DNA of 64,000 nucleotides from Aeromonas veronii bv. veronii (GTDB lineage Bacteria; Pseudomonadota; Gammaproteobacteria; Enterobacterales; Aeromonadaceae): positions 1 through 64,000 of the forward strand of contig NZ_CDDK01000024.1 in NCBI RefSeq assembly GCF_000820225.1, read 5' to 3'. Of this stretch, positions 1 through 8,867 are shown piece after piece (the stretch's first letter is position 1; each line of letters opens with the position of its first letter). Below the pieces are notes generated by a model that ran no database searches, was not told the DNA's origin, and was given only the letters and a program-made list of their open reading frames with translations. The translations under genes were made by a program, and so were the position numbers.

Positions 1-11
1 CTCACTTCGAA

Positions 12-133
12 AGTCAAGCGCTTGTTTTCGCTTTTCTTTCGGCGCCCACTTCACTAGTAAGCTGGCTCATCAGGTTGGCGTGTTCCGCCGTGCTGGTAGG
101 GGCGCATTATAGGGCGCCACGCCGGGATGACAA
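12..133 (-). promoter_or_regulatory. rRNA operon tandem promoters P1 and P2
   Basis: Read on the minus strand, positions 133-128 give TTGTCA and 111-106 give TATAAT, with a 16-bp spacer, followed at once by the discriminator GCGCC. That GC-rich discriminator is the hallmark of stringently controlled rRNA P1 promoters. An A/T-rich stretch just upstream (about 134-150) could act as an UP element. Further downstream, 17-12 give TTGACT after an AAGCGC sequence, as in rRNA P2 promoters; its -10 box would lie outside the window. The 16S gene should therefore begin to the left of position 1. The promoter motifs are seen; the rRNA operon itself is inferred. Confidence 0.8.
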
Positions 134-208
134 GGGCTTTTTGCAAAAATGCGTTCGTTTGCTGAAAAAGCGAACTGAACGCCCCAAAACAACCCCTTGG
201 CATCTCTT

Positions 209-1387
209 TTACGCCGCTTTTTTGCTCAATTCTTCGCTTTGTGCCCGGATATAGTTGACCCAGCTGGTTGCCTTCTGCTGCCAGTTATCCTGTTGCTGTA
301 GCTCACGGGCCAGTTCCAGCGCCTGGGCATACTGCTCCTTATTAAGGTGTGCCTGCACCAGCAGCGCTTTGGCACGATTGCCTTGCTCGCCTTTTACCGA
401 CTTGATGGCGGCGAGCTGGGTCATGGCAGCATCTGTCTTGCCCTGTTGCAGCAGCAGTTCGGCGGCGCGCATGGCGGCTTTGGGCTGACCGTGCTGGTTG
501 GCGAGCAGCTGCCAGCTATCGACCGCTTGTGACCACTCCCGGGCACCTTCCCACAATTGGGCAAGCAGTTGGCGGTTTTCAGCACTTTGCTTCATCTGTC
601 CCTTGGCCATGGCCGCTTCCAGCAGACGGGCACCACGATAAGGCAGCCCTTGCCAGGCATAGAGACGGATCAGCTGATTGCGGGCAGACGCATCATCCAT
701 CAGTTTTCTGTCGATAGCTGTTTGCAACAGAGCCAACGCCTGATCGCCAAGTTTGGCGGAGAGGTTGAGCGACACCGCCTGCTGCCACCATTTGCTCTCT
801 GTCGGCTCGTGACGGATCAGCTCGGCCGCCTGATCGGCCGCCACGCCATAACGTTGCTGGGCGGTGAGGGCGGAGAGACGAATGATGGCGGCCTGCTTCT
901 GCCAACCCTTCTTCAACAACTGTTCGCTCTGGCTGGCGGCATCACCGTACTGTTTGTTGTGGTAATAGAGGCCAGCCAGACGCAGGCGCAGCCCATCGTC
1001 TTGCTTGAGCGCCAGCGCCGCCTTGTAGCTGGCGATGGCACCAGACCAGTTGGATTGCTGGGCCTGAATATCGCCGCGCAGTCGCAGCAGCTGGAGCTGT
1101 TGTTGCTCGGGCCACTCTTTATAGGCAAGGGCCTGTTCGACATAACGGCTCGCCTGGGCGGTCTGTTGCAGATTGGCCGCCAGCGAGGCTTGCAGCTGCG
1201 CCAGCCAGGCATGCTCGGGATCGCTATTTGGCTTGAGGCCGGACGCCTTGCTCTGGGCTTGTTGCCACTGACCGGACTGATAGAGCTTCATCACGGGTTC
1301 AAGCTGACGGGAGAAGTGAGGGCTGACCTCCATCGCCAGACAGGCTTGGCCGACCAGGGCCAGCAGACAGATCCAGATCCGCAACAT
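209..1387 (-). CDS. TPR-repeat protein of the TonB2 cluster
   Basis: A 392-residue protein with a cleavable signal peptide (MLRIWICLLALVGQACLA) followed by helical tetratricopeptide-like repeats rich in Ala, Gln and Leu over most of its length. I chose the ATG at 1387 because it gives a clean signal peptide and lies 2 bp after the tonB stop codon; an in-frame upstream start would lie inside tonB. A TPR protein is the usual last gene of Vibrio-type TonB2 clusters, where it is thought to help transduce energy or stabilise the complex in the periplasm. Its own function is inferred from position only. Confidence 0.85.
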   Translation of the reverse strand: MLRIWICLLALVGQACLAMEVSPHFSRQLEPVMKLYQSGQWQQAQSKASGLKPNSDPEHAWLAQLQASLAANLQQTAQASRYVEQALAYKEWPEQQQLQLLRLRGDIQAQQSNWSGAIASYKAALALKQDDGLRLRLAGLYYHNKQYGDAASQSEQLLKKGWQKQAAIIRLSALTAQQRYGVAADQAAELIRHEPTESKWWQQAVSLNLSAKLGDQALALLQTAIDRKLMDDASARNQLIRLYAWQGLPYRGARLLEAAMAKGQMKQSAENRQLLAQLWEGAREWSQAVDSWQLLANQHGQPKAAMRAAELLLQQGKTDAAMTQLAAIKSVKGEQGNRAKALLVQAHLNKEQYAQALELARELQQQDNWQQKATSWVNYIRAQSEELSKKAA

Positions 1388-1389
1388 AG

Positions 1390-2052
1390 TTATGACTCCA
1401 GTTTGAATTTGAGCGTGATGACTTGCACCAGCTTGTCGGTGGCGCCCGGTCTCGGCTGATAGCGCCACTTGTTGATCGCCTGAATGGCCGCCCGCTCGAA
1501 CTGACGCTTGGGCTTGGCCTCGACCACTTCCACATCCTGCACGCCACCTTCAGCATTCACGCTAAAGCGCAGGGTGACGAATCCTTCGATCCCTGACTGC
1601 TGGGCACGATAGGGGTAGACCGGCTCGATCCGTTGCAGCGGCATCAGCATGTCACCTGCGCCGATACCCGCTCCCTGCTGCTGGCCGTGGTAGTTGCCAC
1701 TCAATACCGGTGCGGTACTGGTCGCCACTCCGGGGGCATAGACCTGCACCGCGCTGAGGCTGGAAACCAGATCCAGACTCGGCTCAACGGCCGCCAAGGG
1801 GGCCGCGGCAGGCATCGGCAGCGGTGTCGAGGCCAATGCAGCGGGAGGCTCTGGCAGAGGCTCGGGTTCCTGCGGTACCGGACGCTCGCGTACCTGCACC
1901 TCGGTCACCTCGTTCTGCATATTGATGACGATGGGCTTCTGTTCGCTCGCCACCTTCTCGCCCCGGGGCGGTTCAACCAGCGTGGCCATGAACAGCAGGA
2001 TGCCCAGACTGAGGGCGATCCCCAGCCCCAGGCTCATCAGCTTGTATTTCAT
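1390..2052 (-). CDS. tonB2: Energy transducer TonB (TonB2 type)
   Basis: This 220-residue protein carries proton-motive force from the inner-membrane ExbB-ExbD complex to outer-membrane receptors. It has one N-terminal membrane anchor (about residues 8-24), a Pro/Glu-rich spacer (about 58-86) and a C-terminal TonB domain (about 137-220) with the PVYPYRAQ and KWRYQP motifs typical of the family. The spacer is short, as in TonB2 rather than TonB1 proteins. It overlaps exbD by 4 bp (ATGA), so translation is probably coupled. The whole cluster sits behind a Fur box, fitting a role in siderophore uptake, perhaps by the FhuA-type receptor elsewhere in this window. Confidence 0.93.
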   Translation of the reverse strand: MKYKLMSLGLGIALSLGILLFMATLVEPPRGEKVASEQKPIVINMQNEVTEVQVRERPVPQEPEPLPEPPAALASTPLPMPAAAPLAAVEPSLDLVSSLSAVQVYAPGVATSTAPVLSGNYHGQQQGAGIGAGDMLMPLQRIEPVYPYRAQQSGIEGFVTLRFSVNAEGGVQDVEVVEAKPKRQFERAAIQAINKWRYQPRPGATDKLVQVITLKFKLES

Positions 2053-2450
2053 TTCGGCGCCACCGCCACGGCGATATTGGCGATACCCGCCGCCTTGGCC
2101 TCATCCATCACCCGCACCACCTTGCCGTGGGGCACCCGCTCGTCGGCCTGGATCACCAGACTGGCATCGGGTTGCTCCGCCAGCAGACGGGCAATGGTGG
2201 CCTGCACCCGCTCCACATCGATCTGCTTGCGGTCGAGGAAGATCTGACCCTGAGCCCCGATCGCCAGCATGATGCTGGAGGATTTCTGCGCCTTGGCCTG
2301 ACTGGCCTGGGGCCTGTGCACCTCGAGCCCGGCTTCACGCACGAAGGAGGTGGTGACAATAAAGAAGATCAGCATGATGAACACGATATCCAGCATGGGG
2401 GTCATGTCGATCTGCACTTCGTCACGCTGGCGTTTGGATTGCCGTCTCAT
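2049..2450 (-). CDS. exbD: ExbD biopolymer transport protein
   Basis: A 133-residue ExbD/TolR family protein. A basic cytoplasmic N-terminus is followed by one transmembrane helix (about residues 17-37) that begins DMTPMLDIVFIMLIFF. Asp21 in this helix is the equivalent of the proton-carrying Asp of ExbD. The rest is the periplasmic ubiquitin-like domain. It works with ExbB and TonB to harness the proton gradient. It overlaps both neighbours by 4 bp, so exbB, exbD and tonB are very likely translated as a coupled unit. Confidence 0.95.
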   Translation of the reverse strand: MRRQSKRQRDEVQIDMTPMLDIVFIMLIFFIVTTSFVREAGLEVHRPQASQAKAQKSSSIMLAIGAQGQIFLDRKQIDVERVQATIARLLAEQPDASLVIQADERVPHGKVVRVMDEAKAAGIANIAVAVAPK

Positions 2451-2977
2451 TGCATTACCTTCTCTTCTCGCAGGCCGTCCCGGGTCTTGGCCAGCGCACG
2501 CTTGGCCTGACTCTCGAGCCGACTGAGTAACAACACGCCGGAGAGCGCCACCACCATGCCAGCCATGGTGGGGATGGTGGCGCGGGAGATCCCGCCCGCC
2601 ATGCTCTCCGGGTTAAAGCGGTTGGCCGCAGCCAACGCATCGAATACGCCGATCATGCCGGTCACAGTGCCCAGCAACCCCAGCATGGGGCAGAGCACCA
2701 CCAGGGTGCGGATGAAGATCAGATGACGGTTCAGTTCCAGCTCCGCCTGCGCCAGCCAGCGACTGCGGATCGCCCGGGCGTGCCAGCTGTGGCGCTCGCT
2801 GCGGGCTTGCCAGCGGCCGAGCAGCTGTTGCTGCAAGGGGCCAAAACCCAGATTGAGGTAGAGCAGCCGCTCGATCATCAAAATCCACATCAGCACCAGC
2901 AGGGCCAGAATGACCCAGAGCACAGGGCCGCCACGGCCCATGAAGCTCTGCAACTGTTGCCAGATGTCGAGCATCAT
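2447..2977 (-). CDS. exbB: ExbB-type proton channel subunit
   Basis: A 176-residue MotA/TolQ/ExbB family protein with three predicted membrane helices: near residues 20-42, 88-112 (containing LGLLGTVTGMIGVF, the conserved channel motif) and 132-153. ExbB forms the pentameric channel around ExbD. It is shorter than enterobacterial ExbB (about 244 residues), which is usual for the ExbB2 type. It overlaps exbD downstream and the larger TtpC-like gene upstream by 4 bp each. The cluster therefore has two proteins of this channel family in tandem, the arrangement described for Vibrio TonB2 systems. Confidence 0.93.
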   Translation of the reverse strand: MMLDIWQQLQSFMGRGGPVLWVILALLVLMWILMIERLLYLNLGFGPLQQQLLGRWQARSERHSWHARAIRSRWLAQAELELNRHLIFIRTLVVLCPMLGLLGTVTGMIGVFDALAAANRFNPESMAGGISRATIPTMAGMVVALSGVLLLSRLESQAKRALAKTRDGLREEKVMQ

Positions 2978-4278
2978 GCTGCTCGCTCCATCCCGCCGTT
3001 ATTGCTCTCGGCGCGCTCGGCCAGAATGCCGGCTACCTGCTGCTCCAGTACATTGGAGAGCTCGGTGAAGCGCGATTGCAGCAGGCTGTGAGCCAGGATC
3101 AGCGGAATGGCCGCAACCAGACCCTGTACCGTGGTAACCAGCGCCATGGAGATGCCGCCCGCCATGATCTTGGGATCGCCAGTGCCAAACTGGGTGATGG
3201 CCTGGAAGGTGCCGATCATCCCGGTCACGGTACCGAGCAGACCCAGCATGGGGGCGATGGCAGCGATTACCTTGACCATGCCGATGCCGCGCTCCATACG
3301 AGGAGTCTCCTGCAGGATTGCCTCATCAAGACGCAGCTCGAGGGTCTCCATGCTCAGCTCGGGGTGTTTGTCTGCCACCGTCAGCACCCGGCCGAGGGCG
3401 TTATCGGCGTGATACTCGCCGCTCTTGAGCTGGCGACGAACCCGACCCAGCTCACGAGAGAGACTCCACAGCCGTACTGCCGCAATTCCCAAACCGATAG
3501 CGGCCAGCAGCACGATAATGGCGCCGACCTGACCACCTTGCTGTACCTGCTGCCAGAAGGTAGGTGCCTGTGCCAGCATCGCCAGCAGAGTGCCATGCGA
3601 AGGATCCAGCGGCAGCGCTTCCCCTTCCTGACCCTGATAAGCCGCAACGGCAGAGAGCACGCTACCGGGCAGACCCAGTACCGGGCTCAAGCCTTCGGCG
3701 GTCGGTTGCAGGAAGCCTTCGCTCCCCAGCAGGGCAAAACTGCCAACCCGGGTCAGCGACTGCTCGCTGGCAGCCCCCTGGGCATCGAGCACCTTGCCGT
3801 TGAACCGGGCAATCCGGCCAGATTCGCGGATCTCCTGCAGCAGCGTGGCGGGCAGCAGGGCGAGAGCAGCGCGATCCGGCACCTGTTTATCCTGTGCCAT
3901 GGCTTTCAGCGGGGCGAGACGTTCCGGGTACTGGCCCTCGACGGCGGATTCGCTCAGCAGCTTGACCGCATCGCTGGCGCCCTGACGGGTGACCGAGAAG
4001 ATCTCGTTCATGTCGCCGGAGGCTTGCTCCCACTGGGCATTAAGCTCGACCAGCTGCTTCTCGTTGCTGGCGAACTTGCCAGCCAGCTCCTTGCTCAGGC
4101 GCTGGGCCTCGGCCAGTCTGGTGCGGGCAGTGCCGAGCTCCTTGGTAACGGTCGCCAGATCTTGCTGAGCCTGCTGTTCACGAGCCTGTTCCTGCTGCTG
4201 CCACTCATCGGCGACAGCGGCGTTGGTACCGCAGGAGAGGGCAATAAGGAGGGGGAACCACTTCATGGTGACTCTCAT
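2974..4278 (-). CDS. ttpC: TtpC-like MotA/TolQ/ExbB protein with long periplasmic domain
   Basis: A 434-residue protein with a signal peptide, a coiled-coil region (about residues 25-90), a periplasmic segment up to about 245, and a C-terminal MotA/TolQ/ExbB domain with helices near 251-270, 336-358 (containing MLGLLGTVTGMIGTF) and 377-400. This matches TtpC, the fourth component needed by Vibrio TonB2 systems. I chose the ATG at 4278 because it overlaps the stop of the preceding gene (ATGA); a second in-frame ATG at 4266 is possible. The coiled coil may contact the DUF3450 protein encoded just upstream, but that partner is inferred. Confidence 0.88.
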   Translation of the reverse strand: MRVTMKWFPLLIALSCGTNAAVADEWQQQEQAREQQAQQDLATVTKELGTARTRLAEAQRLSKELAGKFASNEKQLVELNAQWEQASGDMNEIFSVTRQGASDAVKLLSESAVEGQYPERLAPLKAMAQDKQVPDRAALALLPATLLQEIRESGRIARFNGKVLDAQGAASEQSLTRVGSFALLGSEGFLQPTAEGLSPVLGLPGSVLSAVAAYQGQEGEALPLDPSHGTLLAMLAQAPTFWQQVQQGGQVGAIIVLLAAIGLGIAAVRLWSLSRELGRVRRQLKSGEYHADNALGRVLTVADKHPELSMETLELRLDEAILQETPRMERGIGMVKVIAAIAPMLGLLGTVTGMIGTFQAITQFGTGDPKIMAGGISMALVTTVQGLVAAIPLILAHSLLQSRFTELSNVLEQQVAGILAERAESNNGGMERAA

Positions 4279-5036
4279 GATTGGGCCTCCTGACTGCGGC
4301 TGACAGAGAGGGGGACATTGAGCAACTGGGGAACTTTCTTGTCGGCGGCCACATCCATCGCCTCGGCGATGGGGGAGAGCCACTGGCTATCGAGGGCTTG
4401 CCACTGCTTCGCCTCGGCAGACCAGCGCCATGCCTGACTTCGATCGGCCGTCATTGCCAGCAGGGAGACCCGACCCAGCGCCAGCACATCGACCCGACGC
4501 GGAGCACCATCCAGCTCCAGCTCGGCGGAATAGCTGTCCATCCGGCTGCCGTACTCGGCTTCAATCTGATAGGCCTGCAGCAGCTGACGGAATTTCTCTG
4601 CCTCGCTAACGTCTGCGCGAGCCAGGGTCGCTTTTAACTGTTCAACCCGCGCCAGCCGATCTTCCTTGCGCAGCGGGATGTCGTTTTGCACCAGCTGTTC
4701 CAGATCTGCCTGCATCTGCAACATCAGCGGGATCAAGCCCTGACGGGTCTCTTGCACCGCTTCCAGCTGCTGGCTCAATTTACCCAGCTCATTTTGCTGA
4801 TCGGCCACCAGAGATTGCATGTAGCGGTTGTAGGCTTCGAGGTCGCGCAGTTGCAGCTGGGCATTTTGCAGCTCCAGTCGTGCGGCAACGGCGGCATCGG
4901 CGGCTTTTTCCACCCGCTGCTGGGAGGCTTTCCCGGCAGCTATGCTGTTCTTGAGGGCGGGAGCAACCAGCTCATCCCCGATGGCAGCAAAGTGGACTGA
5001 CAGTGGCAGCAGGGCCACACCCCATAATTTGTTCAT
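4275..5036 (-). CDS. DUF3450 family periplasmic coiled-coil protein
   Basis: A 253-residue protein with an N-terminal export signal and a long coiled coil rich in Ala, Gln and Glu (about residues 30-110), followed by a globular C-terminal half. It fits DUF3450, a family found at the head of TonB2/TtpC clusters in Vibrio, Shewanella and Aeromonas. It is the first gene of this operon and starts 16 bp after the Fur palindrome, so it is probably made under iron limitation. Its biochemical role is unknown; a scaffold or sensor for the TtpC complex is a guess from position and the shared coiled coils. Confidence 0.85.
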   Translation of the reverse strand: MNKLWGVALLPLSVHFAAIGDELVAPALKNSIAAGKASQQRVEKAADAAVAARLELQNAQLQLRDLEAYNRYMQSLVADQQNELGKLSQQLEAVQETRQGLIPLMLQMQADLEQLVQNDIPLRKEDRLARVEQLKATLARADVSEAEKFRQLLQAYQIEAEYGSRMDSYSAELELDGAPRRVDVLALGRVSLLAMTADRSQAWRWSAEAKQWQALDSQWLSPIAEAMDVAADKKVPQLLNVPLSVSRSQEAQS

Positions 5037-5051
5037 TGAAATACATCTTAC

Positions 5052-5072
5052 TAATGATAACTATTATCATTA
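5052..5072. promoter_or_regulatory. Fur box before the TonB2 operon
   Basis: The core AATGATAACTATTATCATT is a perfect inverted repeat; with one more pair the arms are 9 bp around a 3-bp centre. It closely follows the 19-bp Fur consensus. It sits 16 bp upstream of the first TonB2 gene (minus strand) and about 175 bp upstream of the divergent luxR gene, so iron control of luxR is also possible but less certain. Confidence 0.85.
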
Positions 5073-5206
5073 TCTCAAATGCAGGGCGGACTGGCAACGA
5101 GAGGATTTTCTTGGCCTTTATGCACAAAAACAGGATAATTTTTAAGCACGCACGGAATAAGTGGCGCCAATAGCCACAGCACAAATATAAATAACGATAA
5201 AAAATC

Positions 5207-5235
5207 TTTTCGATCAGTGTGATAGAGATCGAAAA
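5207..5235 (+). promoter_or_regulatory. Inverted repeat touching the luxR ribosome-binding site
   Basis: TTTTCGATC (5207-5215) and GATCGAAAA (5227-5235) are perfect 9-bp inverted arms separated by 11 bp. The right arm ends at the Shine-Dalgarno sequence AAGGAG (5235-5240), which lies 6 bp before the luxR ATG. It may be an operator, or an RNA hairpin that masks the ribosome-binding site. It does not look like a standard 20-bp lux box. Confidence 0.4.
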
Positions 5236-5246
5236 AGGAGAAAGTA

Positions 5247-6023
5247 ATGCTCAACGATGCGATCTGGGAACATATCGACAAGTTCACCAAGGCAACAAAA
5301 ACCAGCGATATCCAGCAACTGCTGGAGCGCTTCAGTCATCAAATGGGCTTTGATTACTTTCGGCTGCTGATTATTTTCCCCATCAGCATGCAAAAATCCC
5401 ACGTGGCACTGTTCAACAACTGTCCGACCACCTGGTTTGACGCCTACAGCGAAAACCAGTATCTGACCCAGGATCCGGTGGTCTATCTGGGGCTGAAACA
5501 GACCCAGCCGATCTTCTGGAACAAGCTCGACTGCGACTCGCCCTGGCTGCCCAGCGCCAGCCGCGACGTGATGAACCTGGCCGCCGATTTCGGTGTACGC
5601 AATGGCGTCTCCTTTCCGCTGCACACCCCGCAGGGGGAGCACGGCATCCTCTCATTCATCACCAAGGACAAATCCAACTCCGACCTGATGTTTGAAAATG
5701 TCCCGCTGCTGTCGTTCTGCGCCAGCTACATCTTCAACTCCGCGCTGCAACTAATCAAAAGCAGACCGGATATGATGAAATACCTGACCGAACTGTCGGA
5801 TCGGGAGAAGGAGTGCCTGTTCTGGGCCAGCGAGGGCAAGACCTCCTGGGAGATCGCCACCATCCTCGGCATCAGTGAGCGGACGGTCAACTTTCACCTG
5901 ACCCAGGTGACCAACAAGACCGACTCAAAGAACCGCAGTCAGGCCATCGCCAAAGGGATCACCAGCGGCATCATAGTGCCCTCCCTCGACGAGGTCACCA
6001 TCACCAACCTGCGGCTGTCGTAA
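5247..6023 (+). CDS. LuxR-family quorum-sensing regulator, solo (AhyR-like)
   Basis: A 258-residue LuxR-type transcription factor with an N-terminal acyl-homoserine-lactone domain (about residues 20-165) and a C-terminal helix-turn-helix (about 183-240; LSDREKECLFWASEGKTS, then ISERTVNFHL). The ligand-pocket residues invariant in this family are all visible: Trp63, Tyr67, Asp76-Pro77, Trp91 and Gly120. It should therefore bind an acyl-homoserine lactone. It resembles Aeromonas AhyR as I remember that sequence but is clearly a different protein, and there is no luxI gene nearby. I read it as a LuxR solo. The ATG at 5247 has a good AAGGAG site. It is convergent with glmS and divergent from the TonB2 operon. 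Confidence 0.9.
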   Translation: MLNDAIWEHIDKFTKATKTSDIQQLLERFSHQMGFDYFRLLIIFPISMQKSHVALFNNCPTTWFDAYSENQYLTQDPVVYLGLKQTQPIFWNKLDCDSPWLPSASRDVMNLAADFGVRNGVSFPLHTPQGEHGILSFITKDKSNSDLMFENVPLLSFCASYIFNSALQLIKSRPDMMKYLTELSDREKECLFWASEGKTSWEIATILGISERTVNFHLTQVTNKTDSKNRSQAIAKGITSGIIVPSLDEVTITNLRLS

Positions 6024-6038
6024 CCCCTCAGCCGAAAC

Positions 6039-6066
6039 AAAAAGAGCCGCAATTGCGGCTCTTTTT
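6039..6066. terminator. Bidirectional terminator between luxR and glmS
   Basis: AAAAAGAGCCGC and GCGGCTCTTTTT form a perfect 12-bp stem with an AATT loop. The A and T flanks give a U-run in both directions, so it can end both convergent transcripts. Confidence 0.9.
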
Positions 6067-6082
6067 CATTTGAGAGAGTGAC

Positions 6083-7915
6083 TTACTCGACGGTCACCGA
6101 TTTTGCCAGGTTGCGCGGCTGATCCACGTCGGTGCCCTTGATGAGGGCGACGTGGTAGGAGAGCAGCTGCAGCGGTACGGTATAGACGATGGGGGCGATT
6201 ACCTCTTCCACATGGTTGAGGTTCATGACCCGCATGGTCTCGTCGCTCTTGAAGCCGGTATCGGCATCGGCGAACACGTAGAGGATACCGCCACGGGCGC
6301 GCACCTCTTCCACGTTGGACTTGAGCTTCTCCAGCAGATCGTTGTTCGGCGCCACCACAATGATTGGCATCTCGGCATCGATCAGCGCCAGCGGGCCGTG
6401 CTTCAGTTCGCCAGCGGCATAGGCTTCGGCGTGGATGTAGGAGATCTCTTTAAGCTTGAGCGCCCCTTCCATGGCGATGGGGTACTGGCTGCCACGGCCG
6501 AGGAACAGGCTGTGCTGCTTGTCGGCAAACTCTTCGGCCAGGGTTTCGATATCCTTGGCCAGCGCCAGACTCTCTTTAATACGCAGCGGCAGGGCTTGCA
6601 GCGCCTTGACCAGTTCAGCCTCGGCGGCGGCGCTCAGGTGGCCACGGCAGTGACCGACCGAGGCCACCAGCATCAGCAGGCCAGCCAGCTGGGTGGTGAA
6701 CGCCTTGGTGGAGGCCACGCCGATTTCGGCACCGGCGCGGGTCATGAAAGCCAGATCCGATTCACGCACCAGCGAGGAGCCCGGCACGTTGCAGATAGCC
6801 AGCGAGCTCATGTAGCCGGATTCCTTGGCCAGACGCAGCGCCGCCAGGGTATCGGCAGTCTCGCCACTCTGGGAAAGGGTCACCAGCAGGCTGTTGGGGC
6901 GCACTACCGATTTGCGATAGCGGAACTCGGAGGCGATCTCCACATCGCAGGAGACGCCAGCGATCTCTTCGAACCAGTAGCGAGCCACCATGCCGGAGTG
7001 ATACGAGGTGCCACAGGCGACGATCTGCACGTGCTCGACCTTGTCAAAGATGGCGCGTGCGCCGTTTCCGAACGACTCGACCACCACGTGATCGCTGCCC
7101 AAACGCCCTTCCAGGGTGTTGGTGATCGCTTTGGGTTGCTCGTGGATCTCTTTGAGCATGTAGTGACGGTATTCGCCCTTGTCACCGGCATCGTGGGAGA
7201 GTTCGGACTCCTGCTCTTCACGCACCACGGCGTTGCCGTTGGTATCGAAGATATGCACGTCACGGCGGGTCACTTCGGCCACATCACCCTCTTCCAGGAA
7301 GATGAAACGACGGGTCACCGGCAGCAGCGCCATCTGGTCGGAGGCGATAAAGTTCTCGCCGATACCGCGGCCGATCACCAGCGGTGAACCGGAGCGGGCA
7401 ACCACCACGCGGCTGTCGTCGCGGCTGTCCATCACCACGGTACCGTAGGCACCGCGCAGCTGCTTCACCGCAGTCTGCATGGCGGCCAGCAGGCTACCGG
7501 CGCTCTTCAGCTCGTGATGGACCAGATGGGCAATCACTTCGGTATCGGTGTCGGAGCTGAACACATAGCCCAGCGCCTTCAACTCTTCCCGCAGCTCTTC
7601 GTGGTTCTCGATGATGCCGTTGTGCACCACCACGATATGCTCGGAGACGTGGGGGTGGGCGTTGCGCTCGGAGGGCTCGCCGTGAGTGGCCCAGCGGGTA
7701 TGGGCGATGCCGGTACCGCCGTGGACGGACTGCTCGTCGAGCGCCTTGGCCAGCTCGGCCACCTTGCCCAGACGGCGAACCCGCTGCAACGGCTGGTTGG
7801 CGCTGAACACGGCCACACCGGCAGAGTCATAACCGCGGTACTCCAGACGGCGCAGGCCCTCTACCAGAATTTCAGCCACATCACGTTGGGCGACAGCCCC
7901 GACGATGCCACACAT
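6083..7915 (-). CDS. glmS: Glutamine-fructose-6-phosphate aminotransferase (isomerizing)
   Basis: GlmS (610 residues) makes glucosamine-6-phosphate from fructose-6-phosphate and glutamine, the first committed step to UDP-GlcNAc. The ATG at 7915 is chosen because the next codon is the catalytic N-terminal Cys ([10 protein letters not shown]) of the class II glutaminase domain, and AAGGAG lies just upstream. The glutaminase domain covers about residues 2-240, then come two SIS sugar-isomerase domains ([28 protein letters not shown]). The C-terminus LAKSVTVE is the usual ending. It follows its likely regulator gene glmR by 56 bp, and is separated from glmU by the beta-lactamase cluster. Confidence 0.98.
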   Translation of the reverse strand: MCGIVGAVAQRDVAEILVEGLRRLEYRGYDSAGVAVFSANQPLQRVRRLGKVAELAKALDEQSVHGGTGIAHTRWATHGEPSERNAHPHVSEHIVVVHNGIIENHEELREELKALGYVFSSDTDTEVIAHLVHHELKSAGSLLAAMQTAVKQLRGAYGTVVMDSRDDSRVVVARSGSPLVIGRGIGENFIASDQMALLPVTRRFIFLEEGDVAEVTRRDVHIFDTNGNAVVREEQESELSHDAGDKGEYRHYMLKEIHEQPKAITNTLEGRLGSDHVVVESFGNGARAIFDKVEHVQIVACGTSYHSGMVARYWFEEIAGVSCDVEIASEFRYRKSVVRPNSLLVTLSQSGETADTLAALRLAKESGYMSSLAICNVPGSSLVRESDLAFMTRAGAEIGVASTKAFTTQLAGLLMLVASVGHCRGHLSAAAEAELVKALQALPLRIKESLALAKDIETLAEEFADKQHSLFLGRGSQYPIAMEGALKLKEISYIHAEAYAAGELKHGPLALIDAEMPIIVVAPNNDLLEKLKSNVEEVRARGGILYVFADADTGFKSDETMRVMNLNHVEEVIAPIVYTVPLQLLSYHVALIKGTDVDQPRNLAKSVTVE

Positions 7916-7971
7916 ACACTTCTCCTTGAGATACAAATCGTAAAGTCAGTTGGATGGTTCAGAGCTCGATG

Positions 7972-8745
7972 TCAGCAAGTGACCGGGGCGCAGATAAGCG
8001 TCACCCCCTGGGCTTGAATCTGTTCTCTGGCCTCGCTGGCCAGCCCCTCGTCGGTCACCAGGGTATGGATGCTCGACCAGGGAAGTTCGAGATTGGGGAT
8101 CTTGCGGCCGATCTTTTCCGATTCGACCATCACAATGACCTCCCGCGACACCTCGGCCATCACCCGCGACAGGCCCACCAGCTCATTGAAGGTGGTTGTG
8201 CCCCGCTCCGGGTCGATGCCGTCGGCACCGATAAAGAGCTGGTCAAAGTCGTAGGATCGCAGCACCTGTTCCGCCACCTGCCCCTGGAAGGATTCGGAGT
8301 GAGGGTCCCAAGTGCCACCGGTCATTAACAGGGTAGGCTCATTTTCCAGCTCGCGCAGGGCACCGGCCACATTGAGGGAGTTGGTCATCACGATGAGGCC
8401 GCGCTTGTTGCCCAGCATGGGGATCATGGCGCTGGTGGTGCTGCCGCTGTCGATGATGACGCGGTTGTGATCACGCAGCCGCTCGGCCGCCGCACGGGCA
8501 ATGGCTAACTTTCGGTTCGAAACTTGTTCAGGGTTGACCTCGACCACCATCTCGCTCGGCAAAGGGACAGCACCACCGTAACGGCGCAGCAGCAGACCAC
8601 CGGTCTCCAGTACGGCCAGATCTTTACGAATGGTCACTTCGGAGGTAGAAAAGTGTTTGGCGAGGGCGTCGACGCTCACTTCACCCTGCTCTTGTACCAG
8701 GGTCACTATGGTGTGTCGGCGTTGTTGAGTATTACGTTTGGTCAT
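7972..8745 (-). CDS. glmR: DeoR-family regulator next to glmS (GlmR-like)
   Basis: A 257-residue DeoR-type repressor. The N-terminal winged helix (about residues 6-57) contains the DeoR helix TSEVTIRKDLAVLE, and the rest is a sugar-phosphate-sensing domain with the family motifs VIIDSGSTT and IGADGID. It is transcribed toward glmS and probably with it. A regulator of this family is found beside glmS in several gammaproteobacteria, and control of glmS and amino-sugar genes is likely but inferred. The symbol is tentative. Repeats of a TTTCGA element lie directly upstream of its start. Confidence 0.82.
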   Translation of the reverse strand: MTKRNTQQRRHTIVTLVQEQGEVSVDALAKHFSTSEVTIRKDLAVLETGGLLLRRYGGAVPLPSEMVVEVNPEQVSNRKLAIARAAAERLRDHNRVIIDSGSTTSAMIPMLGNKRGLIVMTNSLNVAGALRELENEPTLLMTGGTWDPHSESFQGQVAEQVLRSYDFDQLFIGADGIDPERGTTTFNELVGLSRVMAEVSREVIVMVESEKIGRKIPNLELPWSSIHTLVTDEGLASEAREQIQAQGVTLICAPVTC

Positions 8746-8752
8746 TTTTAAG

Positions 8753-8776
8753 TTTCGATTCGAAAGAACATCGAAA
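8753..8776. promoter_or_regulatory. Possible GlmR operator (TTTCGA repeats)
   Basis: The segment contains TTTCGA (8753-8758), TCGAAA (8760-8765) and TCGAAA (8771-8776), that is, inverted and direct copies of one hexamer. It begins 8 bp upstream of the glmR start. DeoR-family repressors commonly bind such repeats in their own promoter, so autoregulation is a reasonable guess. Confidence 0.45.
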
Positions 8777-8867
8777 TATTAGCCCCTTTTTCGGAAAAAT
8801 AAAACAGCAAATAGGATCCGATTTGGTTCGATGCCAGAATGGGGTGCCAATTTGCGACGAGGATGCC

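Noticed and set aside
5207..5235. Standard lux box before luxR
   Set aside because: The inverted repeat has an 11-bp gap and does not fit the 20-bp lux box pattern known for AhyR-type regulators.
7916..7971. glmS ribozyme or other riboswitch in the glmS leader
   Set aside because: The leader is only 56 bp after glmR and shows no such structure; glmS ribozymes are found mainly in Firmicutes.
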